NCBI GenBank assembly: GCA_947623585.1
Contig: CANQHA010000002.1
Span: 169,566 to 233,565, forward strand
DNA length: 64,000 nucleotides
Direction: 5' to 3'
Source of the DNA: an uncultured Clostridia bacterium
GTDB lineage: Bacteria > Bacillota > Clostridia > Oscillospirales > Ruminococcaceae
The notes under the pieces were generated by a model that had not been told where the DNA came from, searched no databases, and saw nothing but the letters and a program-made list of their open reading frames with translations. Made by a program: the position numbers and the translations under genes. Of the stretch, positions 1 through 8,890 are shown piece by piece; within the stretch, counting starts at the first letter, position 1, and each line of letters starts with the position of its first letter.

Positions 1-301
<301 letters not shown>

Positions 302-324
302 GCCGCAAAAAACGGTGAAAACCT

Positions 325-894
325 ATGTCTTTGCTTGAAATTTTTCTGATAGGCGTCGGTCTTTCGATGGACGCCTTTGCGGTCTCCGTCACGAACGGAA
401 TGTGCAAAAGCGGAAAAACCGCCGCGATATCGCTTATGTGCGGAATATGCTTCGGAGCCTTTCAGGGCATAATGCCGTCGCTCGGGTTTGCCCTCGGCTC
501 GACCTTTTCAAGGTATATCGAGCGCTTCGACCATGTGATAGCGCTGGTGCTTCTTTGCTATATCGGCGGAAAGATGCTTTTCGACGTCGCAAGGGGAGAG
601 AGCGAAAGCTCTGGAGCGGGAAAACTTAAAATCTCCGAGCTTATCTTGCAGGGAGTTGCCACAAGCATCGACGCGCTCGCGGTCGGCGTTTCGTTCGCCG
701 CGCTGATAAACGGCGCTCAGATGGTTTTTTCGGCGCTTTTGATAGCCGCGACAACGTTTGTCATCGCCGCCGCCGGGGTTTTCATCGGCAAAAAATTCGG
801 CAGCGCATTAAACAACAAGGCTCAGGTCGTCGGCGGACTGATCCTTATCGCCATAGGGGTGAAAATTTTTGTCGAACACACATTCTTCTCTTAA
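325..894 (+). CDS. mntP: Manganese efflux pump MntP
   Basis: A 189-residue integral membrane protein of the MntP (YebN) family, which exports Mn2+ from the cytoplasm. It has six predicted hydrophobic segments arranged as two homologous halves. Each half carries the family's acidic signature, GLSMDAFAVS near residue 15 and ATSIDALAVG near residue 115, whose Asp residues lie in the membrane and are needed for transport in the family. Length is typical. The 3' end overlaps the next gene by 26 bases, which suggests co-transcription. I see no yybP-ykoY manganese riboswitch in the short upstream gap. Confidence 0.93.
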   Translation: MSLLEIFLIGVGLSMDAFAVSVTNGMCKSGKTAAISLMCGICFGAFQGIMPSLGFALGSTFSRYIERFDHVIALVLLCYIGGKMLFDVARGESESSGAGKLKISELILQGVATSIDALAVGVSFAALINGAQMVFSALLIAATTFVIAAAGVFIGKKFGSALNNKAQVVGGLILIAIGVKIFVEHTFFS

Positions 895-1543
895 ACTTGC
901 AATATTCGACCTCGACGGCACCGTGCTCGACACGATAGCCGATCTCAGCGACGCCGTTTGCGCCGCGCTTGAAAAAAACGGTTTTCCGCCGAGAAGCCCC
1001 GCCGAGGTGATGAGCTTTGTCGGAAACGGAGTTCTAAAGCTGATAGAGCGTTCGCTGCCCGAGGGGCATAAAGACCCCGAGACCGCGGCTTTGGTCTGCG
1101 AAGACTTCAACGCCCATTACGCCGCCCATTATGCGGACAAGACCCGCCCTTATGCGGGAATGCCCGAGCTTTTGAAAAGCCTTAAAGAGCGGGGCATAAA
1201 GCTGGCGCTTTTGTCAAACAAGCCCGACGCGTTCACAAAAGGTCTCGCCGAAAGGTTTTACCCCGATATTTTCGACGTCGTAAGGGGAAGCGGCGAAAAC
1301 ACTCCGCGAAAGCCCGACCCGACCGCCGAGCTTGAAATTATCGCGGAATTTTCCGCAAAGCCCGAGGAGTGCGTTCACGTCGGAGATTCCGACACCGACG
1401 TTATGACCGCACTGAACGCGGGAATAAGGTGCGTCGGCTGCACATGGGGCTATCGTTCGCGGCAAACGCTTGAAAGCGCCGGAGCTTTTGCGGTGGCGGA
1501 GAGTGTTTTTGAGCTTTCAAAATTTTTTGAAAAAAACAGTTGA
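869..1543 (+). CDS. HAD-family phosphatase, phosphoglycolate phosphatase-like
   Basis: A 224-residue haloacid-dehalogenase phosphatase. Motif I FDLDGTVLDT near residue 13 supplies the Asp nucleophile, motif II is LLSNKPD, motif III is PRKPDP, and motif IV is HVGDSDTDV. The helical cap lies between motifs I and II, so it is a subfamily-I enzyme resembling Gph/PpaX. The substrate could be 2-phosphoglycolate or a related small phosphate ester; sequence alone does not decide it. The start overlaps the end of mntP, consistent with translational coupling. The product is cytosolic. Confidence 0.85.
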   Translation: MSNTHSSLKLAIFDLDGTVLDTIADLSDAVCAALEKNGFPPRSPAEVMSFVGNGVLKLIERSLPEGHKDPETAALVCEDFNAHYAAHYADKTRPYAGMPELLKSLKERGIKLALLSNKPDAFTKGLAERFYPDIFDVVRGSGENTPRKPDPTAELEIIAEFSAKPEECVHVGDSDTDVMTALNAGIRCVGCTWGYRSRQTLESAGAFAVAESVFELSKFFEKNS

Positions 1544-1571
1544 AAAATTTTTTCGGATATGTTATTATAAT
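1540..1571 (+). promoter_or_regulatory. Candidate promoter of the pheST T-box transcript
   Basis: TTGAAA at 1540-1545 and TATAAT at 1566-1571 lie just upstream of the T-box leader. The spacer is 20 bases, longer than ideal, so the -10 is convincing but the -35 is uncertain. The -35 hexamer overlaps the end of the preceding phosphatase gene. Confidence 0.45.
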
Positions 1572-1592
1572 TCACAGCGATCGATTTGAAAC

Positions 1593-1829
1593 GCGATGAC
1601 TGAGAGAGTAAGCCGCGCGGGTTTTCAGAGAGGGCGGCGCTTTTTGCTGAAAGCTGCCTATTCTCAACCGGCTGAAGTTCACTCACGAGCGGTTCCGCTG
1701 AAGCCATTTTTCGGGTTGTAGGCGGAAACGATTCCGCGGCGTTAACGCGGGCGGGAGTGTTGGCTCCCTGAGGGTGGTTTATAAGCATAGCTTAAGGTTA
1801 TGTCCCGTTTCGGCGGGACATTTTTGTTT
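1593..1829 (+). promoter_or_regulatory. Phenylalanine T-box leader of pheST
   Basis: A T-box riboswitch that senses uncharged tRNA-Phe and controls pheST by antitermination. The Stem I start carries the TGAGAGAGTA motif at 1601-1610. The specifier loop contains GAAGTTCACTC, with TTC (Phe) at 1678-1680. The T-box proper, AGGGTGGTTT at 1771-1780, includes TGGT able to pair with an ACCA tRNA end. It is followed by a strong terminator. The specifier codon agrees with the downstream phenylalanyl-tRNA synthetase genes, so the assignment is internally consistent. The T-box sequence departs from the common AGGGTGGNACCGCG after the first eight bases. Confidence 0.9.
1801..1829 (+). terminator. T-box regulated terminator
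   Basis: TGTCCCG-TTTC-GGCGGGACA forms a GC-rich hairpin followed by TTTTTGTTT. It is the terminator alternative to the T-box antiterminator. About 215 further bases separate it from pheS; they hold small hairpins (GGAGA/TCTCC at about 1839-1854, GGGCGC/GCGTCCC near 2007-2024) and the pheS ribosome site. Confidence 0.88.
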
Positions 1830-2045
1830 GAGACGAAAGGAGAATATTATCTCCCCGACAGTTCTTTTGACTACCGCGCTGTTTATAGTTTTTTTGCTTT
1901 AGGGCAAAAAAGCCGGCGGTGAAACCGGTTCTCGTTTTTGTATCGGAGCCATCGTCGCATGGGCGCTGCGGTCAGTCTTTGCAAAGTTAAAAAATAAGGG
2001 CGCTTAAGCGTCCCTCGGAAAATATACCGAAAGGAAGAAATATCA

Positions 2046-3065
2046 ATGAAACAAGCACTTGAGAAAATTGAGCTTGCCGCAAAGGAGCAGCTCGCAAAGG
2101 TGGCGGATTCGGCCGAGCTTGAAGCCCTGCGGGTTAGGTTTTTGGGCAAAAAAGGCGAGCTCACCGCCATTTTAAAGGGCATGGCGGGGCTTTCCGCCGA
2201 GGAAAGACCTGTTATCGGTCAGCTTGCAAACAAGGTCCGCGCCGATATCGAGGAAGCCGTTGAAAGCCGCGCCGCCGAGCTTAAAGACGCCGCGATCCGG
2301 CTTAGGCTGAAAGAGGAAAAGCTCGACGTTACTCTGCCCGGAAAAGCTCCGAAGCTCGGCAGGCTTCACCCGATGGACACCGTCATGCGCGAGATCGAGG
2401 ACATTTTCATCGGCATGGGCTTTGATATTGTCTCGGGCCCCGAGGTCGAATACGATTACTATAACTTCGAGGCGCTGAATATCCCCCGCGATCACCCCGC
2501 GCGCGACACTCAGGATACCTTTTACATCAGCGACAATATTTTGTTGCGCACTCAAACCTCTTCGGTGCAGATCCATGTAATGGAGAACCGCAAGCCTCCG
2601 ATAAGAATAGTCTCGCCCGGGCGAGTTTACCGCTCGGACGCCGTTGACGCCACTCACAGCCCTATTTTCCACCAGATAGAGGGGCTTGTCGTCGATAAGG
2701 GAATAACCATGGCAAACCTCGTCGGCACTCTTGATATGCTCATGAAGCGGCTTTACGGCGACGAGTGCAAAATAAGGCTCAGACCCCACCACTTCCCGTT
2801 CACCGAGCCCTCGGCCGAGGTAGATATCGTTTGCTTCAACTGCGGCGGCAAGGGCTGCCCGATGTGCAAGGGCGAGGGTTACGTCGAGCTTTTGGGCGCG
2901 GGAATGGTCCACCCCAAGGTTTTGAAGCAGTGCGGAATAGACCCCGAGGAATATTCGGGCTTTGCGTTCGGTCTCGGGCTTGAGAGAATAGTAATGGGAA
3001 AATACGGGATAAACGACCTCAGGCTTCTCTATGAGAACGACCTTCGTTTCCTCGAGCAGTTCTGA
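2046..3065 (+). CDS. pheS: Phenylalanyl-tRNA synthetase alpha subunit
   Basis: Catalytic alpha subunit (339 residues) of the class II alpha2beta2 enzyme that charges tRNA-Phe. The N-terminal coiled-coil tRNA-binding arm spans about residues 1-90. Class II motif 2 is seen in SPGRVYRSDAVDATHSP and the following FHQIEG, and motif 3 in GFAFGLGLERIVMGKYG near the C-terminus. A Cys-rich insert CFNCGGKGCPMCKGEG lies between them, as in many bacterial PheS. The ATG at 2046 follows AAAGGAAG. pheT begins 17 bases after the stop, and both genes are governed by the upstream T-box. Confidence 0.97.
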   Translation: MKQALEKIELAAKEQLAKVADSAELEALRVRFLGKKGELTAILKGMAGLSAEERPVIGQLANKVRADIEEAVESRAAELKDAAIRLRLKEEKLDVTLPGKAPKLGRLHPMDTVMREIEDIFIGMGFDIVSGPEVEYDYYNFEALNIPRDHPARDTQDTFYISDNILLRTQTSSVQIHVMENRKPPIRIVSPGRVYRSDAVDATHSPIFHQIEGLVVDKGITMANLVGTLDMLMKRLYGDECKIRLRPHHFPFTEPSAEVDIVCFNCGGKGCPMCKGEGYVELLGAGMVHPKVLKQCGIDPEEYSGFAFGLGLERIVMGKYGINDLRLLYENDLRFLEQF

Positions 3066-3082
3066 TTAAGGAGGGAAAAACT

Positions 3083-5470
3083 ATGGATCTTTCAATGAAA
3101 TGGCTTGCCGACTACGTCAAGGTCGATGTTCCGGTAAAGCAGTTCTGCTATGACCTCACCATGACCGGCTCAAAGGTCGAGGGCTACACCGTTGAGGGCG
3201 AAAAAATTAAAAACGTCGTCGTCGGAAGGCTTCTTTCGGTAGTCCCGCATGAAAACTCCGACCATCTCGTCGTCTGTCAGGTCGATGTCGGGCAGGACGG
3301 CCCGATACAGATAGTCACCGGCGCCAACAACGTCAAGGCGGGCGATCTTGTTCCCGTCGCGCTCGACGGTTCGCAGCTTCCCGGCGGACCCATCAAAAAG
3401 GGAAAGCTGCGCGGCGTCGAATCAAACGGAATGCTTTGCTCTTTGGGAGAGCTCGGGCTGACCGCCCACGACTTCCCCTATGCCGTTGAGGACGGAATTT
3501 TCATTCTGCAGGAGGACTGCAAGCCGGGCGACGACATTCACGACGCGATAGGCTTAAACGACACCTCGGTCGAGTTTGAGATAACCTCGAACCGCCCCGA
3601 CTGCCTCTCGGTGATAGGTCTTGCCCGCGAGGTCGCGGCGACCTATGCGATACCCTTTGTCGAGCCCTCGCCGAAATATACCGGAACGGCCGGCAAGGCG
3701 AGCGACACCGTCAGCGTTTTCGTCGAGAACGAGAATCTCTGCAAAAGATATATCGGCGGCGTAGTCAAAAACGTAAAGATAGCGCCGTCGCCCCGCTGGC
3801 TCAGAGAGCGCCTTCGCGCTTCCGGCGTCAGACCTATAAACAACCTCGTCGATATAACCAACTATGTCATGCTTGAATACGGCCAGCCGATGCACGCTTT
3901 CGACGCGCGCTTCATCAAGGGCGGAGAGATCCATGTCCGCAACGCCCGCGAGGGTGAGAGCATCACCACTCTTGACGGAACGGTGCGCAGTCTTTCTCCC
4001 GAAATGCTCGTCATCGCCGACGTCGAAAAGCCGGTCGCGGTCGCGGGCGTCATGGGCGGAGAATACAGCGGCATCATGGACGATACCGTTGACGTAATAT
4101 TCGAGTCCGCTTGCTTCGACGGAGCTTCGGTGAGAAGGACCTCGAAAAAGCTCGGAATGAGGACCGATTCCTCGGCTCGCTTTGAGAAGGGGCTCGACCC
4201 CGAGGGCTGTATGCCCGCAATACTCAGAGCGTTCGAGCTTGTCGAGCTTCTTGAGTGCGGCAGCCCCGTCAAGGGAGTTATCGACTGCAAAACATCTAAG
4301 CCCAAAAACAACGCCGTTGATTTTGACCCGCGCTGGATAAACCGCTTCCTCGGCACAAATATCTCCCGCAGGAGCATGGAGACCTATCTTAAGCGCCTCG
4401 GTTTTGAAGTCGTTTTGGATAAAGTCATCGTTCCGTCGTTTCGGGTCGATATCGAGTGCAAGGCCGACGTCGCCGAGGAGGTCGCGAGATTTTACGGCTA
4501 TAACAACATCGCCGGGGCCGAGCTTATAGGCGTTGCCAACGCCAAGCTGACCGACGCTCAGAAGCTGAAGCGCAGCGTTGAAAACGCCTGCACCGCTTTG
4601 GGCCTCAGCCAAATCGAGACCTTCAGCTTCATCTCCCCGAAATACTACGACAAAATAAACCTCCCCGCCGATTCAAAGCTGAGAAGCTCGGTAACTATAA
4701 CAAATCCTCTCGGCGAGGATACCTCGGTCATGCGCACCACCGTTCTGCCCTCAATGTGCGAGGTTTTGGCGCGAAACTATAATTACCGCAACGCCGAGGC
4801 CGCGCTGTTCGAGTTCGGCACCGAATATCTTCCGACCTCTCCCGAAAGCCTCCCCGAAGAGCCCGACCGCCTTTCGATAGGTATTTACGGCGGAGGAGCC
4901 GACTTCTATTCCTTAAAGGGCGTCGTCGAGGAGATCTATGAGAGCCTCGGCATCGCGGGGGTCGAATATTCCGCCGCCGACGAGGGCTGCGGCTTCGACG
5001 AGCTTTCGATGTTCCACCCCGGAAGAGTTGCGGTCGCAAAAATCGACGGCAAGCCGATGGCTATATTCGGGGAAATGCACCCAGACGTTTTGGAAAACTA
5101 CGGCTTCGGCACAAGGGTCTACTGCGCAAAGCTCAACATCACCGAGCTTTTGGCGTTAAAGCCCGCCGCAAAAGCCTATAAGCCGCTGCCGAAATACCCC
5201 GCCGCGACAAGGGATATCTCTTTGATATGCGACGACGAGCTTCCGGTCGCCGAGCTTGAAAAGCTGATAAGCAAGGCCGTCGGAAACGTTCTTGAAAAGA
5301 TCAGGCTGTTCGACGTTTACAAGGGCGAGCAGATCGCGGGCGGCAGAAAATCGGTCGCTTTCTCGATAGTTATGCGCTCGGCCGAGGGCACCCTGACCGA
5401 CGAGCAGGCCGACGCCGCAGTCAAACGCGTCAAAAAGGCGCTCGACGGAATCGGCGCCGAGGTGAGATAA
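3083..5470 (+). CDS. pheT: Phenylalanyl-tRNA synthetase beta subunit
   Basis: Beta subunit (795 residues, normal length) of phenylalanyl-tRNA synthetase. The order is an N-terminal EMAP/OB-type tRNA-binding domain (about residues 40-150, with NSDHLVVCQVDVG), the B3/4 editing domain (about 210-380), the B5 domain, a catalytic-like domain, and a C-terminal ferredoxin-fold anticodon-binding domain starting near KPLPKYPAATRDIS. It pairs with PheS and hydrolyses mischarged Tyr-tRNA. The ATG at 3083 has AAGGAGGG upstream. It is co-transcribed with pheS. Confidence 0.97.
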   Translation: MDLSMKWLADYVKVDVPVKQFCYDLTMTGSKVEGYTVEGEKIKNVVVGRLLSVVPHENSDHLVVCQVDVGQDGPIQIVTGANNVKAGDLVPVALDGSQLPGGPIKKGKLRGVESNGMLCSLGELGLTAHDFPYAVEDGIFILQEDCKPGDDIHDAIGLNDTSVEFEITSNRPDCLSVIGLAREVAATYAIPFVEPSPKYTGTAGKASDTVSVFVENENLCKRYIGGVVKNVKIAPSPRWLRERLRASGVRPINNLVDITNYVMLEYGQPMHAFDARFIKGGEIHVRNAREGESITTLDGTVRSLSPEMLVIADVEKPVAVAGVMGGEYSGIMDDTVDVIFESACFDGASVRRTSKKLGMRTDSSARFEKGLDPEGCMPAILRAFELVELLECGSPVKGVIDCKTSKPKNNAVDFDPRWINRFLGTNISRRSMETYLKRLGFEVVLDKVIVPSFRVDIECKADVAEEVARFYGYNNIAGAELIGVANAKLTDAQKLKRSVENACTALGLSQIETFSFISPKYYDKINLPADSKLRSSVTITNPLGEDTSVMRTTVLPSMCEVLARNYNYRNAEAALFEFGTEYLPTSPESLPEEPDRLSIGIYGGGADFYSLKGVVEEIYESLGIAGVEYSAADEGCGFDELSMFHPGRVAVAKIDGKPMAIFGEMHPDVLENYGFGTRVYCAKLNITELLALKPAAKAYKPLPKYPAATRDISLICDDELPVAELEKLISKAVGNVLEKIRLFDVYKGEQIAGGRKSVAFSIVMRSAEGTLTDEQADAAVKRVKKALDGIGAEVR

Positions 5471-5555
5471 GGCGTTTTTCGCGTGAGATTTCGGTTCTCA
5501 TGCCAAAACGGGCGAGCGAAATTTATTGAATATTTACAAATATTTCAAATAGGTC

Positions 5556-5584
5556 TTGTTATTTCGCCGCAAATGCGTTATAAT
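5556..5584 (+). promoter_or_regulatory. Promoter of ireB
   Basis: TTGTTA, a 17-base spacer and TATAAT lie about 55 bases upstream of the IreB start. This is a good sigma-A match. Confidence 0.7.
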
Positions 5585-5637
5585 ATCAAAAGGTATTCGC
5601 CGGAGCTTCAAATATCAAAACAGGAGGGCTGACTTTT

Positions 5638-5892
5638 ATGCTTAACGACCGAACAATGACGTTTTCCGTCAAGCAGGACCGCGAGGACGAGATAAAGAAT
5701 ACGCTGAAAGCTGTTTACGACGCCCTTTATGAAAAGGGATATAACCCCGTGAACCAGATAGTCGGCTATATCCTTTCGGAGGACCCGACCTATATCACGA
5801 CCTATAACAACGCTCGCAGCCTGATACGTCACATCGACCGAGACGAGCTTTTGCAGGAAATGGTAAGAAGCTATCTCAACGCCGACAAATAG
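5638..5892 (+). CDS. ireB: IreB family regulatory phosphoprotein (DUF965)
   Basis: An 84-residue cytosolic protein of the IreB/YrzL (DUF965) family. In Enterococcus IreB is a small substrate of the Ser/Thr kinase IreK and negatively affects cephalosporin tolerance. The sequence aligns end to end with the family: the MTFSV segment near the N-terminus, [19 protein letters not shown], and [16 protein letters not shown]. The ATG follows AGGAGGG. It has its own promoter and terminator, so it is monocistronic here. The usual neighbours (alaS, yrrK, yrzB) are not adjacent. Confidence 0.93.
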   Translation: MLNDRTMTFSVKQDREDEIKNTLKAVYDALYEKGYNPVNQIVGYILSEDPTYITTYNNARSLIRHIDRDELLQEMVRSYLNADK

Positions 5893-5903
5893 GAGAATAA
5901 GAA

Positions 5904-5934
5904 AAATCGGGGATTTGCTCCCCGATTTTTTGTT
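5904..5934. terminator. Bidirectional terminator between ireB and the DUF1836 gene
   Basis: AAATCGGGG and CCCCGATTT form a stem with an ATTTGCT loop, flanked by A-tracts on the left and T-tracts on the right. It can therefore stop transcripts from ireB (+) and from the convergent minus-strand gene. Confidence 0.85.
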
Positions 5935-6564
5935 TTATTTAAGCGGAGTTTCCTTCGGCACGACTTCCTTAAAGGTCTTTCCTTTCAGCCTTACCAGCTT
6001 TTCGGTGATCACCCTTGAAAATCCGGCGATTAGCGCCTCCTGAATAACGAAGCTCGAAACAAGGTTCTCGCCGCTTTTTTGCGGGTCAAGAACGTCCGTC
6101 GCGCACTCTCTTACGATATTCGTGAAAAGCACCGTGGCCTCGTGGTGCTTTTTTATATAGTCAGAGTAAAGCTGCTGAACGTCCTCCTCGCGCATTTCGG
6201 TCGAAAGCATCTCCTTGACGATGTTTATGCTCACCGCCTGCTTCAGCGTGAAAATTATTATCAGATATGCTATATGCACCCTGTAATATTTTTTCTTGAC
6301 CGGCGCGGGCATGATCTTTAAGCGGACATAGTTGTTCACCGCCGCCGCCGAGAATATCTTTGCGTCCGATTGGTCCGAGTCGTCCTCGGGCTCCTTTCCG
6401 TCGGTCGGCGATATCAGCCCGAGATACTGTGAAAGCAGCACCAGCACCTGATCCATATAAAGCCCGATATCGGGGATATTTTCCCAGCTCGGAAGCCTGA
6501 ACCCCGAGACTGCTTTTTCCCATCTTATCAGCTTGTGAGCGATAAGCTCCTTATCGTAAACCAT
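5935..6564 (-). CDS. DUF1836 domain protein, probable DNA-binding regulator
   Basis: A 209-residue DUF1836 protein. The N-terminal part has the hallmark LPSWENIPDIGLYMDQVLVL, followed by an acidic linker and the MerR-like segment FSAAAVNNYVRLKIMPAPVKKKYYR, which resembles a winged helix-turn-helix. The C-terminal half is helical with no predicted membrane segment. The family is widespread in Clostridia and assumed to bind DNA, but its targets are unknown. It lies in the same direction as the GH130 gene upstream, separated by 84 bases that contain a CCCGCCG/CGGCGGG inverted repeat (about 6599-6629), so linkage is uncertain. Confidence 0.8.
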   Translation of the reverse strand: MVYDKELIAHKLIRWEKAVSGFRLPSWENIPDIGLYMDQVLVLLSQYLGLISPTDGKEPEDDSDQSDAKIFSAAAVNNYVRLKIMPAPVKKKYYRVHIAYLIIIFTLKQAVSINIVKEMLSTEMREEDVQQLYSDYIKKHHEATVLFTNIVRECATDVLDPQKSGENLVSSFVIQEALIAGFSRVITEKLVRLKGKTFKEVVPKETPLK

Positions 6565-6648
6565 AACAAAACTCCGTTTCCGTCAAAAGACGGATATGCC
6601 CGCCGTGTTTTTTGAAAGCGCGGCGGGTAGATTTTTTGAAAAAGTGTT

Positions 6649-7671
6649 TTATCTTCTGCCGAGGTCGTGGTCGTTCCAGCCGGCTCCGTCGTTTTCCTTG
6701 ATGTAATCTACGAGGGTATCGACGGTGGTGAAAGCAAGGCCGACATAGCTGTCGGCGCAGCCGTAATAAAGGGCGATCCTGCCGGTGGCGTCGTCCTGAA
6801 GCGTCGAGCAGGGGAATGTGACGTTCGGAACGAAGCCTCTCTCCTCATACCACTGCTCGGGGGTGAGAAGATATCTCTTCGAGCGGTAAAGCACCTTAGA
6901 GGGCTCGTCGATGTCGAGAATAGCTCCGCCGATGGTGTAAACATAGCCGTTGCAGGTGTTGCAAACGCCGTGATAGATGAGCAGCCAGCCCTCCGAGGTC
7001 TCGATCGGGTTTGCTCCGCCGCCGATCTTCATGCCTTCCCACCAGTTGCCCGAGGGACCCATTACATGACGGTGCTTGCCCCAATAAACCATGTCGGGGC
7101 TTTCCGAGATGAAGATGTCTCCGAACGGGGTGTGACCCGAATCCGACGGGCGGGAGAGGAGTTTATACATTCCGTTTATCTTGCGGGGGAAGAGAACGCC
7201 GTTTCTGTTGAAAGGAATAAAGGGATTCTCAAGCCTTTCAAAGTGCTTGAAATCGTGAGTTTTTGCGATGCCGAGCGAGGCGCCGTAGAAATCTTGGCAC
7301 CAGACGATGTAATAGTCGTCCTCGATTTTGATAAGTCTCGGGTCGTACTGATAGAACGGAATGGCGCTTTCGCCCTTTTCGTTCACCATGGGAATGACGT
7401 TGTTTTCATATTCCCAGTGGATTCCGTCTTTTGAACGACCGAGGTATAAAAACGGAACGCCGTCTGTCGCCTCGGCTCTGAAAACGCCGATGAAGCCGTC
7501 CTCATAGGGGACGACCGAGGAATTGAAGATCCTTGCAATGCCGGGAAGCGGGTTGCGGTCGATTATCGGGTTCTCGGAATAGCGCCAGATAGGAAGATTA
7601 TGACCCTCGGGTCTTTCCTGCCAAGGAATATTCGGCAAGGTCGTGCCGTTGATAATTTTTACTGTTGACAT
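6649..7671 (-). CDS. Glycoside hydrolase family 130 beta-mannoside phosphorylase
   Basis: A 340-residue GH130 enzyme. Members phosphorolyse beta-1,4-mannobiose, mannosyl-glucose or longer beta-mannosides to mannose-1-phosphate. Features typical of the five-bladed propeller include NSSVVPYEDGFIGVFRAEA, YLGRSKDGIHW, QYDPRLI, and GGGANPIETSEGWLLIYHG. The lack of a signal peptide places it in the cytosol. Overall similarity is to the mannooligosaccharide phosphorylase branch (Ruminococcus RaMP2-like), but the exact substrate cannot be read from sequence. It has its own promoter, and no mannan transporter or GH26 gene lies nearby. Confidence 0.88.
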   Translation of the reverse strand: MSTVKIINGTTLPNIPWQERPEGHNLPIWRYSENPIIDRNPLPGIARIFNSSVVPYEDGFIGVFRAEATDGVPFLYLGRSKDGIHWEYENNVIPMVNEKGESAIPFYQYDPRLIKIEDDYYIVWCQDFYGASLGIAKTHDFKHFERLENPFIPFNRNGVLFPRKINGMYKLLSRPSDSGHTPFGDIFISESPDMVYWGKHRHVMGPSGNWWEGMKIGGGANPIETSEGWLLIYHGVCNTCNGYVYTIGGAILDIDEPSKVLYRSKRYLLTPEQWYEERGFVPNVTFPCSTLQDDATGRIALYYGCADSYVGLAFTTVDTLVDYIKENDGAGWNDHDLGRR

Positions 7672-7729
7672 TTAAAGGCGTCCTTTCGTTTAAAGTCGTT
7701 GTCGGTTCAGAAAAATCTCTGACAGAAAC

Positions 7730-7758
7730 AGTATACCATGTTTCGGTCATTATTTCAA
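7730..7758 (-). promoter_or_regulatory. Promoter of the GH130 gene
   Basis: On the minus strand TTGAAA, 17 bases, TATACT with an extended -10 TGG. It sits about 60 bases upstream of the GH130 start. Confidence 0.75.
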
Positions 7759-7796
7759 GATGTATTTGTTAAAAATAAAAAAATTTTTCTAATCTC

Positions 7797-7825
7797 TTGA
7801 CACAGGTAATCTAATATGATATATT
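7797..7825 (+). promoter_or_regulatory. Strong promoter of degV
   Basis: TTGACA at 7797-7802, a 17-base spacer and TATATT at 7820-7825 with TGA in front (extended -10). It lies about 80 bases upstream of the chosen degV start and overlaps a palindromic operator. Confidence 0.82.
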
Positions 7826-7829
7826 AGAT
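7809..7829 (+). promoter_or_regulatory. Palindromic operator over the degV -10
   Basis: ATCTAATAT-GAT-ATATTAGAT is a perfect 9-base inverted repeat that covers the -10 hexamer. A dimeric repressor (for example of TetR or MarR type) bound here would block polymerase. The regulator is not identified in the window. Confidence 0.65.
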
Positions 7830-7907
7830 GTAGTGATATTTGAAACCGCTTTTTCTGATATTTTCCACAAAATAATATATAAAGGCTGTCGAAAGGAGAA
7901 AATTTTT

Positions 7908-8765
7908 ATGGGTTACAGAATTTTTGTCGAATCTTCGGCTGATTTCACGCCGAAAATGTTAAAATCGTTCGGGCTCGACCTTGTTCCGCTGAAGCTGATA
8001 AGGGGCGAGCAGACCATGAGCAACGAGGAGATGGACCCCAAGTATTTTTACGATCTTGAGCGCTCCGGCGAAACGATGACTACCTGCGCCGCAAACGTAA
8101 ACGACTATATCGAAGCGTTCGAGCCCCACCTTAAAAACGGACAGGATATACTTCTTCTGGGCTTCACCTCGGGGCTGAGCTCATCGGTGAACAACGCCGA
8201 GCAGGCCGCCTGCGAGCTTCGAGAGAAATATCCCGAGCGAAAGATCTATATTATAGACACGAAGTGCGCGAACTACGGTCAGGGGCTTCTTGCCGATCTC
8301 GTCACGAGAAAAAAGGCCGCCGGGGCGACCATTGACGAAGCGAAAGCATACGCCGAAAAAATGATGCTGAAAATATATCACGTTTTCACGGTGCCGTCGC
8401 TGATGTATCTCAAAAAGGGCGGAAGGATCTCCGCCGCGACCGCTATTGCGGGGACGGTTTTGGGAATAAGGCCGGTGCTTTACGTTCAGGACGACGGAAA
8501 GATCTATGTCGCCGGAAAGGCGAGGGGCCGCCGCGCTTCGATAAAGGCGCTTTACGACGCTTTTGAGAAGCACGCCGTGAACCCCAAGAGCCAGAACGTT
8601 TATATTTCGCACGCCGACTGTCCCGAGGACGCCGAGGAGCTCGCCTCGATGCTTAGAGGAAAGGTCAAGAGCGTCACGATCGGATATATAGGGCCGGTTT
8701 TCGGCTGCCACTGCGGCCCCGAAGCGCTGTCGCTTTATTTCATCTGCGACGAGCGCAAGCCCTGA
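7908..8765 (+). CDS. DegV family fatty-acid-binding protein
   Basis: A DegV/FakB-type protein (285 residues) that binds a fatty acid and, in the family, presents it to the FakA kinase for phosphorylation. The N-terminal domain has YRIFVESSADFTPKML, the substrate loop GFTSGLSSSVNNA is present, and the C-terminal domain contains IRPVL and ends with GPVFGCHCGPEALSLYF. The ORF track starts at 7833, but the ATG at 7908 is preceded by GAAAGGAGAAAATTTTT and the protein then begins exactly at the family N-terminus. Transcription is from the TTGACA promoter with the overlapping palindrome. Confidence 0.9.
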   Translation: MGYRIFVESSADFTPKMLKSFGLDLVPLKLIRGEQTMSNEEMDPKYFYDLERSGETMTTCAANVNDYIEAFEPHLKNGQDILLLGFTSGLSSSVNNAEQAACELREKYPERKIYIIDTKCANYGQGLLADLVTRKKAAGATIDEAKAYAEKMMLKIYHVFTVPSLMYLKKGGRISAATAIAGTVLGIRPVLYVQDDGKIYVAGKARGRRASIKALYDAFEKHAVNPKSQNVYISHADCPEDAEELASMLRGKVKSVTIGYIGPVFGCHCGPEALSLYFICDERKP

Positions 8766-8777
8766 CAGAGATATGCT

Positions 8778-8802
8778 GCCCCCTCGAAAAGAGGGGCTTT
8801 TT
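8778..8802 (+). terminator. degV terminator
   Basis: GCCCC(C)TC-GAAA-AGAGGGGC hairpin followed by TTTTTG, just after the degV stop. Confidence 0.8.
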
Positions 8803-8890
8803 GCAGGTGGGCATAGGTGCGGGGGATGGGGAGGAGATTTGCAGGTGAGGCATGTTATATTTGCGTTTGGCGGGCGCCCAACCGACCTGT

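Noticed and set aside
1838-1905. Leader peptide with an ATT start between the T-box terminator and pheS
   Set aside because: The apparent ribosome site GGAG is part of a GGAGA/TCTCC hairpin, the spacing to ATT is too short, and T-box control needs no leader peptide.
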